This document shows positions 24,846 to 33,752 of a stretch of 64,000 bases of DNA, piece after piece. The notes below the pieces were generated by a model that ran no database searches, was not told where the DNA came from, and worked only from the letters and a program-made list of their open reading frames with translations. The stretch is from PALSA-607 sp036501485 (lineage in GTDB: Bacteria > Actinomycetota > Actinomycetes > Acidothermales > Acidothermaceae): the NCBI GenBank assembly GCA_036501485.1, contig DASYAG010000123.1, positions 37,439-101,438 on the forward strand, read 5' to 3'. Position 1 is the first letter of the stretch; every line of letters begins with the position of its first letter. The translations under genes and the position numbers were made by a program.

Positions 24846-25577
24846 GTGCGGGAGGACGACGCGGCGGGCAAGCACGTGCCTACGCCCGCAGACATTGCGA
24901 AGGCCCGCCAATCGCCGTCCCGCGTTGCAACGACTGGGCGGACGTCGACCAGTGCCGCAACACCGCCGCCTCAAGCCCGTCGACCCAGGGTCGTCATCGC
25001 CGAGGACGAAGCGCTCATCCGGCTCGACCTCAAAGAGACTCTCGACGAGCTGGGCTACGAGGTCGTCGGTGAGGCCGGCGACGGCGAGCAGGCCGTCGCA
25101 CTGGCGCGCGAGCTGCGGCCGGACTTGGTGATTCTTGACGTCAAGATGCCGATGCTCGACGGCATCAGCGCCGCGCAGAAGATCGTTGCAGCGGGGATCG
25201 CGCCGGTGGTGATCTTGACGGCGTTTTCCCAGCGAGACCTCGTCGAGCGGGCCCGCGACGCAGGCGCGATGGCCTACCTGGTCAAGCCGTTCAGTTCCAC
25301 GGACCTGATGCCGGCCATCGAGATGGCCATGAGTCGCTACGCCGAGGCAGCGGCGCTAGGAGCCGAGGTCTCCAGCCTGACGGAGCAACTGGCGACCCGC
25401 AAAGTGGTCGACCGGGCGAAGGGCATCTTGCAGGCGACGAGGCAGCTCAGCGAGCCGGAGGCGTTCCGGTGGATCCAGCAGTCCGCCATGGACCAGCGCG
25501 TCTCGATGCGGGCAATTGCAGACGCGGTGATCGCCTCGGAGGGCGCTGAGACGCCGCCTCCATCGATACCGTCATAA
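24846..25577 (+). CDS. ANTAR-domain response regulator (PdtaR-like)
   Basis: This is an RNA-binding response regulator of 243 residues. A ~46-residue Pro/Ser/Thr-rich N-terminal extension comes first. The receiver domain (~47-165) has the acidic pair in VVIAEDEALIRLDL, phosphoacceptor D98 in LVILDVKMPMLDG and the lysine in AYLVKPFSS. The ANTAR helical domain (~175-235) includes RKVVDRAKGILQ and AFRWIQQSAMDQRVSMRAIADAV. ANTAR proteins of this layout antiterminate transcription by binding paired RNA hexaloops. The gene next to pyk matches M. tuberculosis Rv1626 (PdtaR) in architecture and broad location. No partner kinase is in the window. Confidence 0.93.
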   Translation: MREDDAAGKHVPTPADIAKARQSPSRVATTGRTSTSAATPPPQARRPRVVIAEDEALIRLDLKETLDELGYEVVGEAGDGEQAVALARELRPDLVILDVKMPMLDGISAAQKIVAAGIAPVVILTAFSQRDLVERARDAGAMAYLVKPFSSTDLMPAIEMAMSRYAEAAALGAEVSSLTEQLATRKVVDRAKGILQATRQLSEPEAFRWIQQSAMDQRVSMRAIADAVIASEGAETPPPSIPS

Positions 25578-25587
25578 CGGGGCAAAT

Positions 25588-25599
25588 CGTGATATCACG
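25588..25599 (+). promoter_or_regulatory. Perfect 12-bp palindrome CGTGATATCACG upstream of livK
   Basis: The palindrome begins 10 nt after the ANTAR regulator stop and lies about 13 nt upstream of a -10-like box. The position fits an operator for the liv operon; the regulator is unknown. Confidence 0.4.
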
Positions 25600-25612
25600 G
25601 TCACCGTCTGAA

Positions 25613-25618
25613 TAAGAT
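25613..25618 (+). promoter_or_regulatory. -10-like box (TAAGAT) for the liv operon
   Basis: TAAGAT gives a leader of about 125 nt before the livK GTG. The 174-bp intergenic region must carry the promoter of this operon. Confidence 0.35.
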
Positions 25619-25751
25619 TTGGTTACGACCGCTCCTTAGAGGCAGCAGGATTTATCAACAGGCGCCTGCTCCCGCTACTGTCCCACGCAGTCCTCAGCAC
25701 GCACGGCAGATGTCCGCGCGCCTATTCGGTCTATTCGTTGGAGGCACCTCG

Positions 25752-26972
25752 GTGCAGAAAAAAGTCCTCACGACAGTGCTGGCAGCTAGCGCGATCGGCG
25801 CGATGGTGTTGTCCGCCTGCTCGAGCAGCAAGAAGACGACCGGCGCCCTTGGCAGCACGACCCCCACGGCGGCGGCATCTGCCTCCGCGGGTGGCGGCTC
25901 GTGCAACGGCACCGGCACCACGTACAAGATCGGTTACGAAGGTCCGCTCACGGGTGACAACAAGCAGCTCGGTATCAACATGATCAACGCGGTCAACCTC
26001 GCAGTCGACGAGGCCAATGCGGCGAAGAACCTCTGCTTCCAGCTCGCAGCCCTGCAGGAAGACGACCTCGGCACTGCCGCGGGCGCGCCTCCGGCCGAGG
26101 CTGCCCTCGAGCAGGACCCCGCGGTTGTCGGCGTTATCGGCCCGGCGTTCTCGGGTGCGACCGCCGCTGTCGGCGCGAAGTACGCGCAGGCCGGCATCGC
26201 CTTGATCAGCCCGTCTGCCACTAACGCGACCCTGACTTCTCAGGGCTTCACCACGTTCCACCGCATCGTGCCGACCGACGGCATCGAGGGCAAGGCAACC
26301 GCCGACTACCTCGCCACCAAGTTCAAGACGGCGTTCGTCGTCGACGACACGTCGACGTACGGCGCGGGCGTGGCTCAGGTCGTCGCTGCGGAGCTGAAGG
26401 CCAAGGGCGTCAAGGTCGACACCCAGTCGATCGCACCGACCACTGACTACAGCGCGATCGCGACCAAGATCGCAGCGTCTGGCGACGCCACGATGTACTA
26501 CGGCGGTTACGACGCCCAGGCTGGTTTGCTGGCCAAGGCGTTGCAGGCGGCGTCGTACAAGGGCTTCGAGATCTCCGGTAACGGTGGAAAGTCCAGCGTC
26601 TTCACGTCAACTGCCGGCGCAGCCGGTGACGGGTACTACTTTGCATGCGGTTGCCTTGACGCGACGACGGCTCCGTCCGCTGCAGCGTTCAACACGGCCT
26701 ACACGGCGAAGTTCAACACCCCGCCGTCGACCTACTCACCTGAGGCGTTCGACGCGACAAACGCGATGATCTCGGCTATCTCCGCTGCACAGAAGGCGGG
26801 CGGAGTCACCAGGGCATCGGTGGAGACCGCAGTCAACGCGTTGGACTACACCGGCATCACCACGACGGTGAAGTTCACGTCGACCGGCGAGGTCGCGCAG
26901 GCGACGGTCAACCTGTACGAGCAGAAGAACGGCGCGATCGTCCTTCTCGGAGACATCACCAAGCAGCAGTAG
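25752..26972 (+). CDS. livK: Branched-chain amino acid ABC transporter, substrate-binding lipoprotein
   Basis: This is a periplasmic-binding-protein type I (LivK-like) lipoprotein of 406 residues. The start is the GTG at 25752, because TTGGAGG lies 7-8 nt upstream and it gives a clean signal peptide (VQKKVLTTVL then a hydrophobic core). An upstream ATG at 25710 would add 14 residues. The lipobox is LSAC with C23, followed by a Ser/Thr/Ala linker. The mature part begins YKIGYEGPLTGDNKQLG and contains the ligand-fold motifs VVGVIGPAFSGAT and ALISPSATN. It delivers leucine/isoleucine/valine or a related amino acid to LivHMGF; exact specificity is not readable. Lgt encoded at 14648 would lipidate it. 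Confidence 0.95.
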   Translation: MQKKVLTTVLAASAIGAMVLSACSSSKKTTGALGSTTPTAAASASAGGGSCNGTGTTYKIGYEGPLTGDNKQLGINMINAVNLAVDEANAAKNLCFQLAALQEDDLGTAAGAPPAEAALEQDPAVVGVIGPAFSGATAAVGAKYAQAGIALISPSATNATLTSQGFTTFHRIVPTDGIEGKATADYLATKFKTAFVVDDTSTYGAGVAQVVAAELKAKGVKVDTQSIAPTTDYSAIATKIAASGDATMYYGGYDAQAGLLAKALQAASYKGFEISGNGGKSSVFTSTAGAAGDGYYFACGCLDATTAPSAAAFNTAYTAKFNTPPSTYSPEAFDATNAMISAISAAQKAGGVTRASVETAVNALDYTGITTTVKFTSTGEVAQATVNLYEQKNGAIVLLGDITKQQ

Positions 26973-27001
26973 GCGCGATCCGCACAGGCGGTTAGCCCGA
27001 C

Positions 27002-27041
27002 GGCGCCCCGGTATCCGATTTCCCTCGGATACCGGGGCGCC
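27002..27041 (+). terminator. Perfect 17-bp stem-loop between livK and livH
   Basis: Arms 27002-27018 and 27025-27041 are perfectly complementary, with the 6-nt loop TTTCCC. No U tract follows. Such a hairpin between a binding-protein gene and its permease genes commonly halts or stabilises most transcripts, so that livK is made in excess. That role is inferred from position. Confidence 0.8.
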
Positions 27042-27111
27042 TCTCGCAACACCAGTGCACTCTGCTACACACTGTCGCCGACGCGATGCTCTCCCGGAGG
27101 GACATCCAGGG

Positions 27112-28044
27112 ATGACCCAGTTCTTCGACTACCTGATCCTCGGGCTGACCCGAGGATCGATGTACGCCCTCATCGCGCTGGGCTACACGCTGGTCTACGG
27201 GATCCTGCAGCTGATCAACTTCGCGCACAGCGAGGTGTTCATGTCTGGCGCATTCGGCAGCTACATCGTGGTGCACCTGATCGTGGGTAGCGGCTCGGGA
27301 ACGGCGACGTGGGAAGTTCCCATCGTTATCGCCGTCGGCATGATCAGTGGCGCTCTCACCGCGGCCTGTATCGCCTGGACTCTCGAGAGGGTGGCCTATC
27401 GGCCACTGAGACGAAGAGGCGCGCCGAAACTCGCCTTCTTGATCGGGGCGATCGGCGCGTCATTCTTTCTCTCGACTCTGGCGAGCAAACTCTTCAATAG
27501 CCAGACCACGAATCAGTTCCCCATCTTCTTCGACCACAACACGACGTTGTTCCAGATCGACGGCGCGAACGTGAAAGCCCTTCAGGCTGTCATCGTGCTG
27601 TCCGCTCTGGCGATGATGGTGTTCCTCGACAGACTCGTGAACGTCACAAAGCTGGGCCGCAGTATTCGCGCGGTCTCCGAGGACGCCCCAACGGCGGCTC
27701 TGATGGGGATCGACATCGACAAGACGATCTCGCGGACGTTCATTATTGGCGGTCTGCTCGGTGGTGCAGCCGGCTTCTTGTTCGGTCTCAACTTCAGCTT
27801 TGCCTACAACATGGGCTTCGCGCCTGGCGTGAAGGCATTCGCGGCCGCGGTCCTCGGCGGTATCGGCAACATCCGTGGCGCCATGCTCGGAGGCTTGTTG
27901 CTCGGAGTCGTTGAGAACCTCGTGCTCCTCATTCCCGGGTTCGACGCGAGCTGGACCGACGTCGTCGCGTTCATCGTTCTCGTCGGTGTGCTGATGTTCC
28001 GTCCGACTGGCATCCTCGGTGAGCGTGTGGGGCGGGCGGCATGA
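27112..28044 (+). CDS. livH: Branched-chain amino acid ABC transporter, permease LivH
   Basis: This 310-residue inner-membrane permease has about eight TM helices. The start is the ATG giving MTQFFDYLILGLTRGSMYAL, with CCCGGAGG about 15 nt upstream; a further upstream start at 27055 is less LivH-like. Family features are GYTLVYGILQLINFAHSEVFM near the N terminus, the cytoplasmic EAA-like loop LGRSIRAVSEDAPTAALMGID and FAAAVLGGIGNIRGAMLGG near the C terminus. It overlaps livM by ATGA. Confidence 0.96.
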   Translation: MTQFFDYLILGLTRGSMYALIALGYTLVYGILQLINFAHSEVFMSGAFGSYIVVHLIVGSGSGTATWEVPIVIAVGMISGALTAACIAWTLERVAYRPLRRRGAPKLAFLIGAIGASFFLSTLASKLFNSQTTNQFPIFFDHNTTLFQIDGANVKALQAVIVLSALAMMVFLDRLVNVTKLGRSIRAVSEDAPTAALMGIDIDKTISRTFIIGGLLGGAAGFLFGLNFSFAYNMGFAPGVKAFAAAVLGGIGNIRGAMLGGLLLGVVENLVLLIPGFDASWTDVVAFIVLVGVLMFRPTGILGERVGRAA

Positions 28045-30380
28045 CCGACGCCACTGCGCGCACGACGCTTCCGCCCCGGGCACAGATTCACGCGCCCTCG
28101 CACCGCACTGTTTTGGTGAAGCGACTCCTGGCATGTCTTGCCGGCGGCGTCGTGTTGGCGATGATGGTGGGTTCGCAGGAGGGCTCGCAAACCGACTACG
28201 GCTACGCGTTCCGTAAGTCTGTTCTTGAACCGCGCATCGTTGTCTTTCTTGGCATCGGTGTCCTGCTTTTCCTCGCTATCACGTACTGGCCGACGATCGT
28301 GCCGTACCTGACTAGGCCAGGTTTCTGGCCCTTGCTGTCGGGTGCGCTTGCGGTGGTCGCCGCGATCACGTTGATGCACTGGTACGACCCTGCTGGCGAC
28401 GGCAAGTTCAGCTCCACCGCCACGGTCGTGAGCCACGCGAAGAACATCTCTGCATTGGCGACAGCCTTTTTCAGTTGGCTCGCCTGGGCCGAGCTGCTAG
28501 CCATCGTCATCATCGGCGCGGCATCAATCATCTTGGGCCTGCGGCGACTCGCGGTTGTCGTCGCTGTTGCGGCCGTGGTCGCGGCCATCATCAGCTATCT
28601 CGCGCACCAGGCGGTCGTGAATGCCGGCGGCCACCAGATCGATCACTCGCTTGGGTACGCGGCCGCGATTCTGGGATATCTCGTCGTCGCGGGCGCCATG
28701 ATGGTTTCGGCGACTACGGCGGCTCAACAAGTCGAGAGCAAGGCCTTAGTCGGTCGGATGTTCGCTTTCCGTCCAGGACTGCCGCTGGTTGTTATCGGTG
28801 CCGTCCTCACGCTCCTGGCGTTCCTCGAGGCGCGCTGGTTTTCGCCCGGCGACAAGAACACGACACTTTCCGCGACGCACAGCCTGTTCGCCGGGAGCGG
28901 TCTGAGTTCCTTCGAGTACGACTACCTGGGCTGGCTTGGCTGGCTGCTCCTGGCGATCGCTGTTGTTGTCGCGGGTGCGGCGGTCTGGACCCGCAGCCGG
29001 CCGCTTGGCTGGGTTGCGGCCGTCGTTGGCTTAGCCGCCACGTTGATCACGCTGCTCACGATGTATGAGATGAGCAAGATCGGTGCGCAGCACAAGCTCG
29101 ACGCCGCTACCGGCCCTTGGCAGAATCTGGGCGCGGGCGGCTGGATGGCCTGCGGTGGACTGTTCCTGCTTGGTGCGGCCGGCTTCATCGCCGCGACGGC
29201 GCTGCGTCCATCGGCCACGGGTGTTTCGGGCGCACACGGCCGGCGCGGTGGCCCCGGATTCACCAGTTCCGATGTTGTTGGCACGAGCACGGGTTCGCAG
29301 AAGGCAATCGGCTATCTGAGCGCGCCCGGTGCCGCCCGCACATTGTTGCTCATCGCCGTTGCTGCGGCGTTGTTCTACCCGCCGACGGCCACGTCGTTCT
29401 GGCAAGAGGTCGTGGTCTCGCAGATCGGTATTTCGATGCTGCTGGCCGTTGGCCTCAACGTGGTGGTCGGCTGGGCCGGCTTGCTCGACCTGGGCTTCAT
29501 CGCGTTCTATGCAATCGGCTCGTATACCACTGCATACTTCGTTGGTTCGCTGCCAATCAAGCCGCCGCACTGGATGATCGTCACGCCGCTGCTCACAATC
29601 CCATTAGCGGTGCTGGTGTGTTTGTTGGCGGGCCTTGCCCTCGGCGCCCCGACATTGCGGTTGCGCGGTGACTACCTAGCCATCGTCACGCTCGGTTTCG
29701 GCGAGATCATCCATCTAAGCGCCGTGAACTCCCAGGGCATCACGAACGGCAGCGAAGGCCTGACGAACGACACGCAGCGCCATACCAAGTCGGTGCCGCA
29801 GCCGTCGATTCACATCGGCCCGCTGCACATCCACTGGGGACTGAACCAGCTGCAGTACTGGTACCTGTTGCTCGTATTTCTCGTGGTGATCGTCCTTGCG
29901 TTCCGGCGGCTGGAGCAGTCGCGACTCGGACGTGCATGGGCAGCGGTCCGAGAAGATGAGGTAGCTGCGCAGGCGACCGGCATCAACACGACCAAGGTCA
30001 AGCTCGCCGCGTTCGCGATCGGTGCTTCAACGTCTGGTGTCGCTGGTGCGTTCTTCGCCAGTCAGATCGGCGTGTTCACACCCGACAACTTCGTGCTGAA
30101 CAACTCGATCCTCATCGTGGCCTACGTGGTGTTCGGCGGCATGGGGTCGCTGTCCGGCGCGATGGCCGGCGCGGCGATGCTGACCTGGTTGCCGCAGTTC
30201 TTGAAATACCAGGTGCCCCCCGCAGACAAGCTCATGTGGATCGGCGCCGTCGTCATGTTGATGATGATCTTCCGGCCGGCCGGGCTGATCCCGGCTAGGC
30301 GGCGGGCCGCCGAGTTGCACGGTCTTGACGTCCCGTCGAGCGCTGAAACCCTCGCAGTCCCGGCGTCTGAGGGGCTGTGA
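28041..30380 (+). CDS. livM: Branched-chain amino acid ABC transporter, permease LivM with large N-terminal membrane extension
   Basis: The permease core lies in the last ~350 of 779 residues: ISMLLAVGLNVVVGWAGLLDLG, LRLRGDYLAIVTLGFGEI, the loop SRLGRAWAAVREDEVAAQATGIN and YVVFGGMGSLSGAMAG. The first ~430 residues are extra. They contain about nine hydrophobic segments (for example at ~28-44, ~66-84, ~95-112, ~140-165 and ~170-187), separated by short loops, and a Gly/Ser-rich linker near 395-420. Typical LivM proteins are 320-430 residues, so this doubles the length. The start overlaps livH. I do not recognise the extension's fold. Confidence 0.94.
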   Translation: MTDATARTTLPPRAQIHAPSHRTVLVKRLLACLAGGVVLAMMVGSQEGSQTDYGYAFRKSVLEPRIVVFLGIGVLLFLAITYWPTIVPYLTRPGFWPLLSGALAVVAAITLMHWYDPAGDGKFSSTATVVSHAKNISALATAFFSWLAWAELLAIVIIGAASIILGLRRLAVVVAVAAVVAAIISYLAHQAVVNAGGHQIDHSLGYAAAILGYLVVAGAMMVSATTAAQQVESKALVGRMFAFRPGLPLVVIGAVLTLLAFLEARWFSPGDKNTTLSATHSLFAGSGLSSFEYDYLGWLGWLLLAIAVVVAGAAVWTRSRPLGWVAAVVGLAATLITLLTMYEMSKIGAQHKLDAATGPWQNLGAGGWMACGGLFLLGAAGFIAATALRPSATGVSGAHGRRGGPGFTSSDVVGTSTGSQKAIGYLSAPGAARTLLLIAVAAALFYPPTATSFWQEVVVSQIGISMLLAVGLNVVVGWAGLLDLGFIAFYAIGSYTTAYFVGSLPIKPPHWMIVTPLLTIPLAVLVCLLAGLALGAPTLRLRGDYLAIVTLGFGEIIHLSAVNSQGITNGSEGLTNDTQRHTKSVPQPSIHIGPLHIHWGLNQLQYWYLLLVFLVVIVLAFRRLEQSRLGRAWAAVREDEVAAQATGINTTKVKLAAFAIGASTSGVAGAFFASQIGVFTPDNFVLNNSILIVAYVVFGGMGSLSGAMAGAAMLTWLPQFLKYQVPPADKLMWIGAVVMLMMIFRPAGLIPARRRAAELHGLDVPSSAETLAVPASEGL

Positions 30381-30381
30381 C

Positions 30382-31296
30382 ATGACGACTCTTGAGCACC
30401 CAGCCGCAGCAGGTGCTACGCCTGCGGACGACATCGTCTTCGACGTCAACAACGTGACGCTGCGCTTTGGTGGAGTCACCAGCCTGAACGCGGTGTCGCT
30501 GCAGATGCACCGTGGAGAAATCCTCGCGGTCATCGGCCCCAATGGGGCTGGCAAGACGTCGCTCTTCAACTCTTTGACTGGCGTCTACACCCCCCAAGAA
30601 GGCTCGATCATGCTGTCGGGTCGCGCCGGCGATCGGCCGGTCAGCGTGCTCGGTATGCCGACCCACAAGGTGAACCGCCTAGGCGTCGCAAGGACCTTCC
30701 AGAACATCCGGCTGTTCCCCGCGCTTACGGCGCTGGAAAACGTCAAGGTCGGGGTCGAAACCAGGCAGCGGTCCGGTCCCGTCGCCGCCATGCTCGGCAT
30801 GCCGTGGCAGCGCCGTGAAGAGCGCGAGAGCACGGCCGCGGCGTACGCGCTGCTGCGGCGGGTCGGTCTTGAGCGACGCGCGAACGACCTGGCCTCCTCG
30901 CTCGCCTACGGAGAGCAGCGCCGCTTGGAGATCGCCCGTGCGCTTGGCACCAGCCCGGGTGTGATCCTGCTCGACGAGCCAGCGGCTGGCACCAACCCCG
31001 CTGAAAAGCGCGAGCTAGCTGGCTTGATCAAGAGCATCAACATCGACGACGGGATCGGGGTGCTGTTGATCGAGCACGACATGAAGCTCGTCATGTCGGT
31101 GGCCGATCGCATCATCGTGCTGAACTTCGGCCAGAAGATCGCCGAGGGCTCGCCGGAGCAGATCCAGCGCAACCCGGCCGTTGTCGCGGCCTACCTCGGG
31201 ACGTCGACCGAGCAGGCCCAGGAGCAAGCTGCGCACCAACCTGAGGTGCAGTTGATCGAGGTCGCGACTGACGAACCGGAAGGCGAACACTCATGA
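30382..31296 (+). CDS. livG: Branched-chain amino acid ABC transporter, ATP-binding protein LivG
   Basis: This ABC ATPase has 304 residues. The ATG at 30382 is one nt after the livM stop. Walker A is GPNGAGKTSLFNSL, the Q-loop is in VARTFQNIRLFPALTA, the signature is SLAYGEQRRLEIARAL (AYGEQ instead of LSGGQ, usual for LivG), Walker B is VILLDEPAAGTNP and the H-loop is LLIEHDMKLVM. The C-terminal ~30 residues are a Gln/Glu-rich tail. It pairs with LivF to power LivHM. Its stop overlaps livF. Confidence 0.97.
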   Translation: MTTLEHPAAAGATPADDIVFDVNNVTLRFGGVTSLNAVSLQMHRGEILAVIGPNGAGKTSLFNSLTGVYTPQEGSIMLSGRAGDRPVSVLGMPTHKVNRLGVARTFQNIRLFPALTALENVKVGVETRQRSGPVAAMLGMPWQRREERESTAAAYALLRRVGLERRANDLASSLAYGEQRRLEIARALGTSPGVILLDEPAAGTNPAEKRELAGLIKSINIDDGIGVLLIEHDMKLVMSVADRIIVLNFGQKIAEGSPEQIQRNPAVVAAYLGTSTEQAQEQAAHQPEVQLIEVATDEPEGEHS

Positions 31297-32009
31297 CGCT
31301 GCTTGTGGTTGACGACATCGAGGTGCGGTACGGCAACATCCGCGCACTCAAGGGAGTTTCCTTCGAGGTCGCCGAAGGCGAGATCGTCGCCCTGCTCGGT
31401 GCCAACGGCGCAGGCAAGACCACGACGCAAAAGACGGTGTCCGGCATGCTTCGGCCGTCGCTCGGCGGGATCATCTACGACGGCCAGCGCATCGACGGCA
31501 TCCCCGCCCACGACCTGATTCGTCTCGGTATCTGTCACGTCCCCGAGGGTCGACATGTCTTCCCGCGAATGACGGTCGCCGAGAACCTGGAAATGGGTGC
31601 GTTCCGTTTCAAGTCCGTCGACCAAAAAGACCTCGAACACGTTCTCGAGCTTTTCCCGCGGCTGCGCGAGCGTTACAAGCAGCAGGCCGGCACGCTCTCC
31701 GGTGGTGAGCAGCAGATGCTCGCGATCGGGCGAGGGCTCATGGGCAAGCCCCGACTGCTCTTGCTTGACGAACCGTCGATGGGGCTCGCACCACTGATCG
31801 TCGCCCAAATCTTCGACATCATCCACCAGGTCAACCGTGAAGGTGTCACGGTCCTGCTGGTCGAACAGAACGCCGCCCAAGCACTCTCACTCGCCCACCG
31901 CGGTTACGTGTTGGAGACCGGCGAGATCGTCCTTTCCGGGACTGGCGGCGAGTTGCTCGCCGATGACCGGGTCCGCGCCGCCTATCTCGGGGAAGAAATC
32001 GCCAGCTGA
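31293..32009 (+). CDS. livF: Branched-chain amino acid ABC transporter, ATP-binding protein LivF
   Basis: This is the second ABC ATPase of the transporter, 238 residues. Walker A is GANGAGKTTTQKTVSG, the Q-loop region is GICHVPEGRHVFPRMTV, the signature is LSGGEQQMLAIGRGLM, Walker B is LLLLDEPSMGLAP and the H-loop is LLVEQNAAQAL. The GRHVFPRMTVAENL stretch is characteristic of LivF. It is the last gene of the livKHMGF operon; the next gene is 220 bp away. Confidence 0.97.
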   Translation: MTLLVVDDIEVRYGNIRALKGVSFEVAEGEIVALLGANGAGKTTTQKTVSGMLRPSLGGIIYDGQRIDGIPAHDLIRLGICHVPEGRHVFPRMTVAENLEMGAFRFKSVDQKDLEHVLELFPRLRERYKQQAGTLSGGEQQMLAIGRGLMGKPRLLLLDEPSMGLAPLIVAQIFDIIHQVNREGVTVLLVEQNAAQALSLAHRGYVLETGEIVLSGTGGELLADDRVRAAYLGEEIAS

Positions 32010-32229
32010 CGCACACCGCCGTCCCGCTGTAATGACTGCTACCCTCCGACCGTGCATCGACGCGTGATCATCACTCCGCCGACCCGCTCCTAGCAGGGTC
32101 TGGCGCCCCGCGTCCTGCACTTTCCGGACGCATACTGACGTCGTGGCCATCCGTGACCCCGACGCGCTGTTCTGACGCGCCAAATCCTGCTCTCGCGACC
32201 CATTCCCATCCAGTCGCAGGAGCTCACCC

Positions 32230-33156
32230 GTGTCTACTCAATCCAGCACTCCTCAATCCACAAGTCGCCGGTCTGCCACCGGCATTGCCGCACTCGTTGG
32301 CGCCGGCGTCCTATGGGGGACCGGCGGAGTCACCGGTCGCGCCCTCACCGACCGCGCGCACCTGTCTGGAATAGCCGTGGGTGCCTACCGACTAGGGCTC
32401 GGCGGCCTGTTGTTGGTCGTCGTCCTGCTGCTCACGGGTGGTCGCCCACCAGTCGCTCGCGCGGCATGGCAACGGATCGCGAGTGTCGCCGGACTCGCGG
32501 CGATCTATCAGGGCGCGTTCTTCAGCGCTGTCGCCCTGTCGTCGGTCAGCCTCGCAACGCTGGTAGCCATCGGGTCGTCGCCCGTGTGGGTACTCGTGTA
32601 CGAGGCCTGCGCGCAGCGTCGCTGGCCGCCGCGACAGGCCGGCGTCGTGCTGGTCGCGCTCACGGGGCTGGCTTTGCTCGTCGGTCTACCGGCGAGCAGG
32701 TCGGACCCGGGACGGCTGTTGGCCGGGGCCGGGCTCGCGGCGCTGTCGGGCGCAACCTTCGCCGCGTTCACCATGCTCGGACGCCGTCCCCTGGTCGCCG
32801 TCGACCAACGCACCGTGACCGGCTACGGCTTCCTGTTGGGCGGGATCATCCTGGCGGTCGTCACGGCCCCAACTACCGGGCTGGGGTTCACGCCCTCGCT
32901 CGACACCGTCGGCCTGCTCGTGTTCCTCGCAGTCGTGCCCACGGCGATCGCCTATGGACTCTTCTTTCGCGGGTTGCGTTCGGTGACCGCATCCAATGCC
33001 ACGGTGATCGCGTTGCTCGAACCGCTCACGGGCACGCTGCTGGCGATCGCGCTGCTCGGTGACAGGTTGTCCGCAGCGGGCATCCTCGGTGGGGTGCTGC
33101 TGGGGCTGTCGATTATTGCTTCGATCCGGACGTCGATCCCGCCGGTGGGGCTATAG
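32230..33156 (+). CDS. EamA/DMT-superfamily transporter
   Basis: This 308-residue membrane protein is built of two EamA repeats of about five helices each. The first starts IAALVGAGVLWGTGGVTGRAL and the second AGLAALSGATFAAFTMLGRR. The loop NATVIALLEPLTGTLLAIALLGD is the typical end of the second repeat. Members export metabolites such as amino acids or purines; the substrate is unknown. The start is GTG at 32230 with CAGGAG about 8 nt upstream. It stands alone: 32010-32229 shows no other gene, and a structured region follows. Confidence 0.9.
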   Translation: MSTQSSTPQSTSRRSATGIAALVGAGVLWGTGGVTGRALTDRAHLSGIAVGAYRLGLGGLLLVVVLLLTGGRPPVARAAWQRIASVAGLAAIYQGAFFSAVALSSVSLATLVAIGSSPVWVLVYEACAQRRWPPRQAGVVLVALTGLALLVGLPASRSDPGRLLAGAGLAALSGATFAAFTMLGRRPLVAVDQRTVTGYGFLLGGIILAVVTAPTTGLGFTPSLDTVGLLVFLAVVPTAIAYGLFFRGLRSVTASNATVIALLEPLTGTLLAIALLGDRLSAAGILGGVLLGLSIIASIRTSIPPVGL

Positions 33157-33161
33157 CAGAG

Positions 33162-33234
33162 CGAGCCCGGGCACTGTTGGCGCCGTCCAAGCCTTCCCCG
33201 GTCTTGGACGTTCTCTACTAGGCACCCGGGCTCG
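33162..33234 (+). ncRNA. Nested inverted repeats downstream of the EamA gene (terminator or small RNA)
   Basis: The outer arms CGAGCCCGGG (33162-33171) and CCCGGGCTCG (33225-33234) are perfect. Inside them a second hairpin, GTCCAAG (33185-33191) and CTTGGAC (33203-33209), has an 11-nt loop. It begins 6 nt after the EamA stop. Most simply it is a compound 3' end structure, but two nested perfect stems are more than a simple terminator needs. The remaining 33235-33752 has no recognisable gene. A small hairpin (GCGACC/GGTCGC, 33721-33737) lies just before the next gene's ribosome-binding site. Confidence 0.5.
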
Positions 33235-33752
33235 TCGGGAGACACCGTACCGAGGTCTTCATGGTCACGGCAAAACATCCTTGCGATTCGCCGCCGAAAC
33301 GTTGCGCGGGCAACCGCGAGCTCATAACGGCTTGGGATCGGTGGTGCTGGTGAGAAATTTTTTGGGCGCCGATTCGGCTGGTGAACACGAGCCGTAGTAG
33401 CTCGTTCTCACAGCGTGACGGTCGATTACGACATCTCATGATCAAACCGCAGAAAGCGCGGACGACGACGGGCGGCAGCTTGCGTTACTTGTCGTGACTG
33501 CGATGAAAAGTGAAGACACGCCGGTCTCGGCTGCGTCGTTGATCTTTCTTCCCCGAAGGGCTGCACATCCCCAGGTTTCCTCGCTACGCTCCCGATCTCC
33601 GGGTAAACAGCAGGTGGCCTTCGAGACTGACGCCGTGGCCGATGCCGTTTGAGGAACAGTTTGGTCACGGTTCGGCCACGTTGAAGCACAGTTCTTGCCA
33701 CCCGGGGGAGTGAACTCGAGGCGACCCAAGAGGTCGCACTGAGGAGCACAGG

